A model generated the notes under the pieces. That model saw nothing but the letters and a program-made list of their open reading frames with translations. It ran no database searches and was not told where the DNA came from. This document shows positions 1 through 5,911 of a stretch of 40,688 bases of DNA, piece after piece (the stretch's first letter is position 1; every line of letters starts with the position of its first letter). This stretch comes from an uncultured Eubacteriales bacterium. GTDB taxonomy: Bacteria > Bacillota > Clostridia > Lachnospirales > Lachnospiraceae. Location: the NCBI GenBank assembly GCA_900318615.1, contig ONLK01000028.1, positions 1 to 40,688 of the forward strand, read 5' to 3'. A program made the position numbers and the translations under genes.

Positions 1-29
1 TTCGCGCCACTTCATGCCTCATGTGGGGC

Positions 30-89
30 GTGTCAATAAGTCCTGCCACCACTCGCATGCAAGCATGCGTGGCGGCGGACTTTTGACAC
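30..89. repeat. Long imperfect intergenic palindrome, repeat copy 1
   Basis: The left arm starts GTGTCAATAAGTCC and the right arm ends GGACTTTTGACAC. Inside them are TGCCACCAC/GTGGCGGC and GCATGC/GCATGC arms, so almost the whole 60 bp can fold into one hairpin. A 19-bp block at its right edge (80-98, CTTTTGACACGGTAATCAT) recurs exactly, in inverted orientation, at 18329-18347. No coding sequence covers it. It may be a dispersed palindromic element that also serves as a terminator for a gene left of the window; that role is inferred. Confidence 0.7.
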
Positions 90-166
90 GGTAATCATTC
101 TATTTCTATTATAAAAGAAAATAGAAAAATTGCACTCTAAAATGAAATTATATTGTATTATAAAGA

Positions 167-189
167 CAGCCGTTTCCGGGAAGCGGCTG
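167..189 (+). other. Leader hairpin upstream of the LUD gene
   Basis: The arms CAGCCGTTTCC and GGAAGCGGCTG pair with one G-U wobble across a very tight turn. The hairpin lies about 70 nt upstream of the LUD start codon in an AT-rich leader and has no T-tract, so it is not a typical terminator. An attenuator or mRNA-stability role is possible but not shown. I could not identify a convincing -35/-10 pair in this leader. Confidence 0.4.
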
Positions 190-258
190 CACAAAATGAC
201 ACTATTGTCCTGCTTTTTGAACACATGAAATGAACTTATGAGAAAGGTGGCCGTAAAA

Positions 259-894
259 ATGACTCCCAAACAGCAGTATTATAAATCACTGGGCGAGACC
301 ATGATCAAAAAATTCGCCCGCAGAAACATTACCGCCTGCTACACGGAAAACAGGGAGGAAGCCCTGAAAAAGGTTCTTGAACTGATCCCGGAAGAATCCG
401 CTGTCGCATACGGAGGATCCGAGACAATCAAGGAATGCGGCATGATCGATGCCCTGAAAAGCGGGAACTATAACCTTATTGTCCGGGAAGAAGCAAAAAC
501 AGCGCAGGAAAAGCGGGAAATGCTCGCCCGCCAGGTCATGGCGGACTATTTTCTGATGAGCACGAACGCCTTCACCAAAGACGGCGAGCTTGTGAACATA
601 GATGGAAATGGGAACCGTCTCTGCTTCCTGATTCAGGGCCCGTCCCATGTCATTGTCGTCACCGGCATGAACAAGCTGGCAGATGATGTTCCGTCCGCTT
701 TCCGCCGCATTCACAATGTCGCTTCCCCGGCCAATACGGCCCGCCTGGGATGCAAAACGCCCTGCGCCGTAACCGGTCAGTGTGCCAACTGCCTCAGCCC
801 GGAAACAATCTGCTGCCAGGAGGTAATTACCCGCTATTCAAGGCACGACGGACGGATCATCGTCGTCATGGTTGGAGAAGATCTGGGATACTGA
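259..894 (+). CDS. LUD domain protein (LutC/YkgG-like, DUF162)
   Basis: This 211-residue soluble protein belongs to the LUD family, whose best-known members (LutB/LutC) take part in lactate oxidation. The C-terminal part has a Cys-rich run, GCKTPCAVTGQCANC followed by ICC, typical of stand-alone LUD proteins and plausibly metal or Fe-S binding. An upstream in-frame ATG lies at 238, but the ATG at 259 is preceded by GAAAGGTGG at good distance, so 259 is chosen. No lutA or lutB partner is adjacent and a terminator follows, so it is a single-gene unit. The exact substrate is unknown. Family assignment is firm; function is inferred. Confidence 0.85.
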   Translation: MTPKQQYYKSLGETMIKKFARRNITACYTENREEALKKVLELIPEESAVAYGGSETIKECGMIDALKSGNYNLIVREEAKTAQEKREMLARQVMADYFLMSTNAFTKDGELVNIDGNGNRLCFLIQGPSHVIVVTGMNKLADDVPSAFRRIHNVASPANTARLGCKTPCAVTGQCANCLSPETICCQEVITRYSRHDGRIIVVMVGEDLGY

Positions 895-969
895 TGCATA
901 CATTACATAAGGAAAGGCAGACTGCCCTGCCATTGAAAAAACCGCATTTATCTGCCTGATTATTACCAG

Positions 970-994
970 GACCGGTGCCTCTGCCGCACCGGTC
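970..994 (+). terminator. Rho-independent terminator after the LUD gene
   Basis: A perfect 9-bp stem, GACCGGTGC and GCACCGGTC, with a 7-nt loop is followed on the + strand by TTTCTGATTTTC. It lies 75 bp past the LUD stop codon and before the convergent DUF1292 gene. Confidence 0.8.
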
Positions 995-1033
995 TTTCTG
1001 ATTTTCAGCCTTTCGCTGACTTTTCGGTTTTAT

Positions 1034-1390
1034 TTACTCAAAATCAAACTCATCTTTGCAGTGCTCTTCAAAAACCCTGAACACTGCCTGGAGCGTTGCA
1101 TCATCCGTAACCGTCACATAGGCAGAATTTTCCTCATCTTCCCTGTTAACGTCCTCGCGCAGGATAACAACTCCTTCCTCCCCGGGCGGCAGCAGAACCA
1201 GGTACCTCTCCCCCTTGTACTCGACGGCATCGAGTACCTCAAAGTCGACATCCCTGCCGTCCTCATCCTTCATGGTAATGATCACACTGTCCTCTTCCTG
1301 CTCTCCTGCTTCCTCTGTCTGTTCCATATCAAATCCGCTGTCTGTCTCCTCCGCGCTGAATTTAATATCCTTCTTATTATCTTCTTCCAT
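1034..1390 (-). CDS. DUF1292 family protein (YrzB-like)
   Basis: This 118-residue acidic protein has a very charged N-terminal third rich in Glu and Asp. A DUF1292 core follows from about residue 35, with the typical order IITMKDEDGRDVDFEVLDAV, then YLVLLP, then a VTDD segment near the C-terminus. Family members are small cytosolic proteins common in Firmicutes with no established biochemical role. The ATG at 1390 is preceded by GAGAGGA. The gene is convergent with the LUD gene and reads alone. Nothing here indicates its partner. Confidence 0.85.
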   Translation of the reverse strand: MEEDNKKDIKFSAEETDSGFDMEQTEEAGEQEEDSVIITMKDEDGRDVDFEVLDAVEYKGERYLVLLPPGEEGVVILREDVNREDEENSAYVTVTDDATLQAVFRVFEEHCKDEFDFE

Positions 1391-1620
1391 TTTATTCCTC
1401 TCATTCTTCTGTTTCTTTCAAACGAATGATAATGTCAGGTTCAAAAGGTCCTTTGACCCCGGATGCTGTCACGAATTGGTCCGTTTCATACAATCTTAAA
1501 GTACAAAGTCCGGCGCGCTTTGTCAACAGGTTCTTATTCTGTCCTCCGTCATGGTTTTACGATCCCTTTACAGGAGGCTGATTATCCATTTTACATCCGT
1601 GAGCTAATTTAATTTACGGA
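1391..1620. other. Intergenic stretch without a recognised gene
   Basis: This is the first part of the 305-bp gap between the divergent DUF1292 gene and the 36-aa ORF. I see no ORF with a ribosome binding site and no strong -35/-10 pair. The two promoters required by the divergent arrangement must lie here, but I cannot place them with confidence. Confidence 0.5.
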
Positions 1621-1674
1621 AGGAAGCCGAAATTCATCCGTATGAGTGGCTCCAAAGGCACGGGACGGCTTCCT
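1621..1674 (+). promoter_or_regulatory. Structured 5' leader (closed stem with internal helices)
   Basis: Perfect 9-bp arms AGGAAGCCG (1621-1629) and CGGCTTCCT (1666-1674) enclose 36 nt that can form a small TCAT-CCGT-ATGA hairpin and perhaps a second arm, giving a junction-like fold. It ends 21 nt before the ATG of a 36-aa ORF, and no T-tract follows, so it is not an intrinsic terminator. I compared it mentally with common riboswitch classes (fluoride, preQ1, guanidine, c-di-GMP, ZTP, THF) and did not find their conserved cores. Confidence 0.4.
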
Positions 1675-1695
1675 GAAAAGAAAGGATCGCAGAAA

Positions 1696-1806
1696 ATGAA
1701 AAGAATGACTGAAGAAAATAATTACCGTACACTTACCCGCGTGATTATGAGTACCGCCGTTGGGATTCCGGCTGTTCTGGCAGGAATTCTTACGCTGGTG
1801 CTGTAA
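1696..1806 (+). CDS. Small single-span membrane peptide, 36 aa
   Basis: The ORF encodes a charged N-terminus (MKRMTEENNYRTLTR) and then one hydrophobic segment, VIMSTAVGIPAVLAGILTLVL, running to the C-terminus. AAAGGA at 1681-1686 is suitably spaced from the ATG, and the structured leader lies directly upstream. The pattern of polar head plus one transmembrane helix suggests a membrane microprotein. I recognise no family. A second in-frame ATG lies at 1705. Confidence is moderate because short ORFs arise by chance. Confidence 0.45.
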   Translation: MKRMTEENNYRTLTRVIMSTAVGIPAVLAGILTLVL

Positions 1807-1863
1807 CTCACACTGCCTTTATAACCCTCCCGTCTGATGCCGGAGCATCCCCTGAATCCCGTT

Positions 1864-1892
1864 TTGCCGGAATGCCTTTTTTGCTGTATAAT
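1864..1892 (+). promoter_or_regulatory. Sigma-A-type promoter for the radical SAM gene
   Basis: TTGCCG (1864-1869), a 17-bp spacer and TATAAT (1887-1892) make a near-consensus promoter. It lies inside the 5' part of the longest reading frame, so translation must start downstream of about 1899. A small CAGGG...CCCTG hairpin follows in the leader (about 1898-1915). Confidence 0.7.
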
Positions 1893-1929
1893 GATGCCAG
1901 GGCCGAAAGACCCTGAATTTACAGTAAGG

Positions 1930-2622
1930 ATGGTGAGCGCAGTTTCTGCCGTCAAAATGAGTAATCTTGATTTCGATATGCCTGTTCGTTCTTCTGAGGC
2001 TTCTATTGTTTATCGATATAAGAATAACCTGTATCTGAACCTTACAAACAAGTGTCCCTGCGCCTGTACTTTCTGCGAGCGGAATATGCGGGACCGCATC
2101 GGTCATTCCAGCCGCCTGTGGCTTTCCCATGAACCTTCCTTTGCGGAACTTACATCTGCTCTTGACCAATACGATCTGACTTCGTTTGAGGAGATTGTTT
2201 TCTGCGGATTTGGAGAACCGACGGAGGCACTCGATGTGCTTCTGGAAACAGCCCGCTATCTGAAGGGGCTGTGTCTTACGGATAAAACCGGCCGCAGCAT
2301 TCCCATCCGGCTGGATACAAACGGTCTCGGGAACCGGATCAACCGGCGTGATATCGCGCCGGACCTCGAAGGCCTTTTGGACCGTGTATCCATCAGTCTG
2401 AATGCTCCGGACGCAGAAACCTACCAGAAGCTTGTACGCCCGAAGTTCGGCATTGAATCATGGCAGGCTGTCGTTGATTTTGCCGTTGAGGTGAAAAACT
2501 ATGTTCCATTTGTCCGGCTTACAACAGTCGACACCACTCTGACCAGGGACGAGGAGAAAAGATGCCGTGAGCTGTGCCGGAGCATGGATGTAACCTACTT
2601 CATCCGGGCATGGGGATCCTGA
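1930..2622 (+). CDS. Radical SAM protein, TatD-associated type
   Basis: The protein carries the radical SAM cluster motif CPCACTFC (CX3CX2C) in the context YLNLTNKCPCACTFCERNMRD, then GFGEPTE (the GGEP-like SAM motif) and IRLDTNGLGN, so it should bind a 4Fe-4S cluster and SAM. The layout matches the TIGR04038/TIGR04100 type of short radical SAM proteins often found beside a tatD nuclease gene; no tatD is visible here. The substrate is unknown. The frame opens at 1837, but a promoter at 1864-1892 excludes that start. ATG 1930 is used, although its AAGG lies too close; GTG 1933 and ATG 1957 are alternatives. It converges with rsmH, leaving 2 bp between stop codons. Confidence 0.8.
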   Translation: MVSAVSAVKMSNLDFDMPVRSSEASIVYRYKNNLYLNLTNKCPCACTFCERNMRDRIGHSSRLWLSHEPSFAELTSALDQYDLTSFEEIVFCGFGEPTEALDVLLETARYLKGLCLTDKTGRSIPIRLDTNGLGNRINRRDIAPDLEGLLDRVSISLNAPDAETYQKLVRPKFGIESWQAVVDFAVEVKNYVPFVRLTTVDTTLTRDEEKRCRELCRSMDVTYFIRAWGS

Positions 2623-2624
2623 GA

Positions 2625-3707
2625 TCAGGCCATCACCGCCCACCTCATTTTGGTGGAGTGGGCCCGCGGGTTCAGCCGGCATTCTTCAGCAGTGGGACGA
2701 ATAACGTCACGGGCCGTGCGGCTGTATATTCCTTCTTTTTCAAAATACTTAAACGCCTTTTTGACGATGCGGTCCTCCCCGGAATGAAAGGTGAGGATCG
2801 CTATTTTTCCGCCCGGTTTCATGACACCGGGCAATTTTTCCATAAAAGCCTCCAGCACTTCAAACTCACTGTTGACATCAATCCGGATCGCCTGAAAGGT
2901 ACGCTGACAGGTCTTCCTGATCTCGTTCTTTTTCTCTTCCTTTGACAGATTCCCAAGTTCCCGGTCCATCACATCCTCAATGACACGCCGCAAATCCTGC
3001 GTGCTTTCTATCTTGCCGCAGGTTTTATTGCGCCGGACGATCGCATGTGCAATCTGGCGCGCATAAGGCTCATCCGAATTCTCCTCCAGCATTCCTTCCA
3101 GTTCTTCCTCGCTCACTTCCCTCAGCCGCGCTGCTGCGCTCACTCCCGCCTCCGGATTCAACCTCAAATCCAGCGGTCCTTCCGCCTTGTAGGAAAATCC
3201 ACGGGCAGGGTCGTCAAGCTGCATGGAAGATACACCCAGATCCGCCAGGACAAAATCAAATTTTCCCACCCTGGCGCTAAGCTTATCCACATCGGCGAAA
3301 TTCATCCGGCAAACCGTAAGGATGTTCTCCCCATACCCCTTTTCTTCCAGCCTTTTCCTTGTCCTGTCTGACTCCTCCGGATCGACATCCAGCGCGTACA
3401 GATGCCCGGAGCCTTCCAGTTTTTCCAGCATCTTCAGCGTATGTCCTCCGTAGCCGAGGGTCGCGTCCAGACCGGTCTGGCCGGGATGTATGTCCAGAAA
3501 GGACAGCACTTCATCCACCATAACCGGAATGTGCATGCCGGCAGGCGTGCTTCCCTTGCGGATCACCTTTGCTACCGTATCTGCGTATTTTTCCGGCTGT
3601 CTTTCCTTATACTTTTCCTCAAAGGTATGCGGATGTGTTCCGCTGTAATGTTTGCGGCGTTTGTGAACCTGTATGTTCTGACCGTCCTGATGATCTGAAT
3701 TAATCAT
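2625..3707 (-). CDS. rsmH: 16S rRNA (cytosine(1402)-N4)-methyltransferase RsmH, long form
   Basis: RsmH uses SAM to methylate N4 of C1402 in the ribosomal P site. This 360-residue copy contains HIPVMVDEVLSF, the SAM-binding DATLGYGGHT, ADLGVSSMQLDDPARGFSY and the C-terminal ILTFHSGEDRIVKKAF block. It has an extra N-terminal segment (HKRRKHYSGTHPHTFEEKY to about residue 55), seen in the long RsmH paralogue of Clostridia rather than in the shorter copy of the dcw cluster. ATG 3707 is preceded by CAGGGAA. The open frame continues another 208 codons upstream, but that part is antisense to the TRIC gene and is rejected. It sits alone, divergent from the TRIC gene. Confidence 0.92.
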   Translation of the reverse strand: MINSDHQDGQNIQVHKRRKHYSGTHPHTFEEKYKERQPEKYADTVAKVIRKGSTPAGMHIPVMVDEVLSFLDIHPGQTGLDATLGYGGHTLKMLEKLEGSGHLYALDVDPEESDRTRKRLEEKGYGENILTVCRMNFADVDKLSARVGKFDFVLADLGVSSMQLDDPARGFSYKAEGPLDLRLNPEAGVSAAARLREVSEEELEGMLEENSDEPYARQIAHAIVRRNKTCGKIESTQDLRRVIEDVMDRELGNLSKEEKKNEIRKTCQRTFQAIRIDVNSEFEVLEAFMEKLPGVMKPGGKIAILTFHSGEDRIVKKAFKYFEKEGIYSRTARDVIRPTAEECRLNPRAHSTKMRWAVMA

Positions 3708-3734
3708 GATAGTTCCCTGTCTGATGATGATTTT

Positions 3735-3770
3735 TGATATAATGAAAACATATTGCCGTACTGCGGCAAT
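3735..3770 (+). promoter_or_regulatory. Extended -10 promoter plus initiation-site hairpin for the TRIC gene
   Basis: TGATATAAT (3735-3743) is an extended -10 element without a good -35. A perfect 7-bp inverted repeat, ATTGCCG TACTG CGGCAAT (3752-3770), follows exactly where transcription would begin, so it could be an operator or a 5' stabilising hairpin. The divergent rsmH promoter must overlap this region. Confidence 0.6.
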
Positions 3771-3797
3771 AAATGAGCTCCGTCTGAGGTGTTTTTT

Positions 3798-4445
3798 ATG
3801 TTTTCTCTGTTTAACTTTCTGAATGTTATCGGCATAGTGGCATTTACCATATCCGGCTCCGAAATAGCGATTGACAGCGGCATGGATGTATTCGGAGTAA
3901 TCCTTCTGGGAATGATCACATCCTTCGGAGGCGGTGTGATCCGGGATATTACGCTGGGTATTTTTCCCCCATCCATCTTCAGAAATTATTCCGTGCTGCT
4001 TCTTTCCGCCGCGACGGCTGCCGCCGTTTTTGTCATTGACTATGCCACCTCCCGGGTGAGGGAAAAAAGAGCCGTGACAGACACGGCCGTAAACCTTCTG
4101 GATGCGGCCGGCCTTGGTATTTTCACGGTAACCGGGACGCAGATCGCCCTTTATACCGGCATGGGAGATAATATTTCTCTCCTGCTTTTTGCCGGCGTCT
4201 GCACCGGGGTTGGCGGAGGCCTGATCCGTGATATCATCGCCCGCCGGACCCCGGTAATTTTTGTTAAACACGTTTACGCCGTCGCATCCATGGTCGGCTG
4301 TACCGTCTACATCATTCTGAACCGGATTCACGTGCGAAGGGAAAGTGCCATGCTTGTGGCGATCTCCGTCATTTTTATTGTCCGGCTGCTGTCAACCCTG
4401 TATAAGTGGAACCTGCCCCGGGTCGGTCCCCGGCCGCGGCACTGA
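3798..4445 (+). CDS. TRIC cation channel family protein (UPF0126/YicG-like)
   Basis: This 215-residue membrane protein has about seven hydrophobic helices arranged as two homologous halves. Each half carries the family's Gly-rich motif: SFGGGVIRDITLG (about residues 50-62) and GVGGGLIRDIIARR (about 138-151). Prokaryotic TRIC proteins are trimeric monovalent cation (K+) channels of the cytoplasmic membrane. ATG 3798 is preceded by GAGGTG at good spacing; the in-frame GTG at 3789 is less likely. It is monocistronic and converges with the HPr-LDH gene, with 2 bp between stops. Confidence 0.88.
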   Translation: MFSLFNFLNVIGIVAFTISGSEIAIDSGMDVFGVILLGMITSFGGGVIRDITLGIFPPSIFRNYSVLLLSAATAAAVFVIDYATSRVREKRAVTDTAVNLLDAAGLGIFTVTGTQIALYTGMGDNISLLLFAGVCTGVGGGLIRDIIARRTPVIFVKHVYAVASMVGCTVYIILNRIHVRRESAMLVAISVIFIVRLLSTLYKWNLPRVGPRPRH

Positions 4446-4447
4446 CT

Positions 4448-5746
4448 TTACTTAACCTCCGCATTTCCGTACGGCAGCCCTTCATTGAAATTCCGGGCAT
4501 TTTCCATGGTAACCGCCGCAATGGACTGAAGGGCTTCCCTGGTAAAAAATGCCTGATGGCTGGTGAGCATGACATTCGGGAAGGAAAGCAGGCGCGCAAC
4601 GATAGAATGCTGCATGATGTCATCGGAATGATCCGTATACACATTGGCATCCTCCCCCTCGTAAACATCCAGAGCGACCGCATGGAATTTCAGGGCACGA
4701 AGACCGCGAATCAGCGCATCCGTATCCACCAGCGGACCGCGGGCGGCATTGACAAGCATAACGCCATCTTTCATCCTGCTGATTGCTTCATCATCGATCA
4801 GATGATACGTTCCGCCTTCTCCCATGATCAGCGGCGCATGCAGAGAAATAAGATCTGCCTTTTCCAGAAGTTCATCCTTGCTGACATAAGTAAGAAGGCC
4901 TTCCTCTTCCAGCTTTTTGTTCGGATAGGCATCCCAGCCGATGACCGTCATGCCATATCCCTTGCAGATGCCGGCCATGATCTGCCCGATACGGCCGGTC
5001 CCCATGATCCCGGCCACCTTGTTATGCAGATCCAGTCCCATAAGGCCGTTCAGAGAGAAATTATTGTCTTTCACGCGGTTGTACGCTTTCATCAGACGGC
5101 GGTTGGCCGCCTGGAGAATAGCCATCGAATGTTCTGCAACCGCATACGGCGAGTAAGCCGGAACGCGCAGCACGGTTATCCCGTGTTCCTTCGCCGCATC
5201 CAGGTCGACATTGTTGAAACCGGCGCAGCGAAGCAGGATCAGGCGGACACCCTCTTTTGCCAGTGCCTCCACCACGGGCCGCGGTGCTTCGTCATTGACG
5301 AAAATGCAGACGGCATCGAAGCCGGAAGCCAGCTTTACAGTCTCGGCAGTCAGGCGGACGGTGAAATAGGTAATGTCCACATTGTAGGTGCCTTCTCCCT
5401 TATCCCGGGCAAGTTCCGTAAAGAACATGCGGTCGTAATCCTTGGTTCCGAAAAACGCAACCTTCAGAACGGAAACCGGCTTGTCCTTCGGTGCAATGTT
5501 GGCCAGAATCTCATGGAGTCTGGCTTCGCACGCAGTCTCATCTTCACCCTCAATGGTAAATTTCAGGACGGAGCCCCTGGCCGCGTGCAGCTTCAGAATC
5601 TGCAGTACATTGTTCCCGGATGCGCTCTCGCTGCCACATTCAATGGTAACCTGTGACTTGAAATTCGTGCACTCCTGGGCCAGAATAGCCGCGGGACGGG
5701 CATGAATCCCCAGAGCATTAATAACCTTATATTCAAATGTTTTCAT
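4448..5746 (-). CDS. HPr domain fused to D-lactate dehydrogenase (LdhA-like)
   Basis: One 432-residue frame joins two complete domains. Residues 1-90 are an HPr phosphocarrier: GIHARPAA places the phosphorylatable His exactly at position 15. The regulatory site used by HPr kinase is Asn46 instead of Ser46. Residues from about 94 on are a D-2-hydroxyacid dehydrogenase close to LdhA, with RCAGFNNVDLDAA, the NAD fold GIMGTGRIG, the LISLHAPL segment and the catalytic C-terminal SHQAFFTREAL. It should reduce pyruvate to D-lactate with NADH. The fusion suggests control of fermentation by phosphoenolpyruvate-dependent phosphorylation; that is inference. AGGAGG precedes ATG 5746. No other PTS gene is nearby. 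Confidence 0.93.
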   Translation of the reverse strand: MKTFEYKVINALGIHARPAAILAQECTNFKSQVTIECGSESASGNNVLQILKLHAARGSVLKFTIEGEDETACEARLHEILANIAPKDKPVSVLKVAFFGTKDYDRMFFTELARDKGEGTYNVDITYFTVRLTAETVKLASGFDAVCIFVNDEAPRPVVEALAKEGVRLILLRCAGFNNVDLDAAKEHGITVLRVPAYSPYAVAEHSMAILQAANRRLMKAYNRVKDNNFSLNGLMGLDLHNKVAGIMGTGRIGQIMAGICKGYGMTVIGWDAYPNKKLEEEGLLTYVSKDELLEKADLISLHAPLIMGEGGTYHLIDDEAISRMKDGVMLVNAARGPLVDTDALIRGLRALKFHAVALDVYEGEDANVYTDHSDDIMQHSIVARLLSFPNVMLTSHQAFFTREALQSIAAVTMENARNFNEGLPYGNAEVK

Positions 5747-5780
5747 ATCTCCGATCCTCCTTCTGAAAAAATAAGCTTTC

Positions 5781-5804
5781 TATACTATATATACTATATA
5801 TACA
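5781..5804. repeat. 9-bp AT tandem repeat in the HPr-LDH promoter zone
   Basis: TATACTATA occurs twice head to tail (5781-5789, 5790-5798), followed by a partial third copy. Read on the minus strand it offers repeated TATAGT/TATAGA -10-like hexamers. A weak -35, TTGGTG, lies between it and the upstream terminator. It is the probable promoter region of the fusion gene, and copy number could vary by slippage. Confidence 0.5.
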
Positions 5805-5812
5805 CCAAAAAA

Positions 5813-5846
5813 CGCCGCTGCGGGGATTTTTCTCCTCACAGCGGCG
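5813..5846 (-). terminator. Terminator of the opp operon
   Basis: On the minus strand CGCCGCTG and CAGCGGCG form a perfect stem, followed by six T residues (A-run 5807-5812). It lies 65 bp past the oppA stop and separates the operon from the HPr-LDH gene. Confidence 0.9.
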
Positions 5847-5911
5847 CTCTTCTCTTTGTTTCTATTCTTTACGATATTGCTTTTTTATTCCGGACTGCGT
5901 TTTTGTACCCC

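Noticed and set aside
1621-1674. Assignment of the leader to a known riboswitch class
   Set aside because: None of the conserved cores I could recall fits, so it is reported only as an unassigned structured element.
1837-1929. Upstream start for the radical SAM protein
   Set aside because: A near-consensus promoter at 1864-1892 lies inside this stretch, and no ribosome binding site precedes 1837.
3708-4331. N-terminal extension of the rsmH reading frame to 568 codons
   Set aside because: It is antisense to the TRIC gene, has no family similarity, and a proper start with ribosome binding site lies at 3707.
4406-5656. Long + strand frame opposite the HPr-LDH gene
   Set aside because: It lacks family similarity and is a shadow of the strongly supported minus-strand fusion gene.
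4448-5746. HPr-LDH fusion as a frameshift or assembly artefact
   Set aside because: Both domains are complete, in one frame, joined by a natural linker, with a single ribosome binding site; no stop or start lies at the junction. Only raw read evidence could overturn this.
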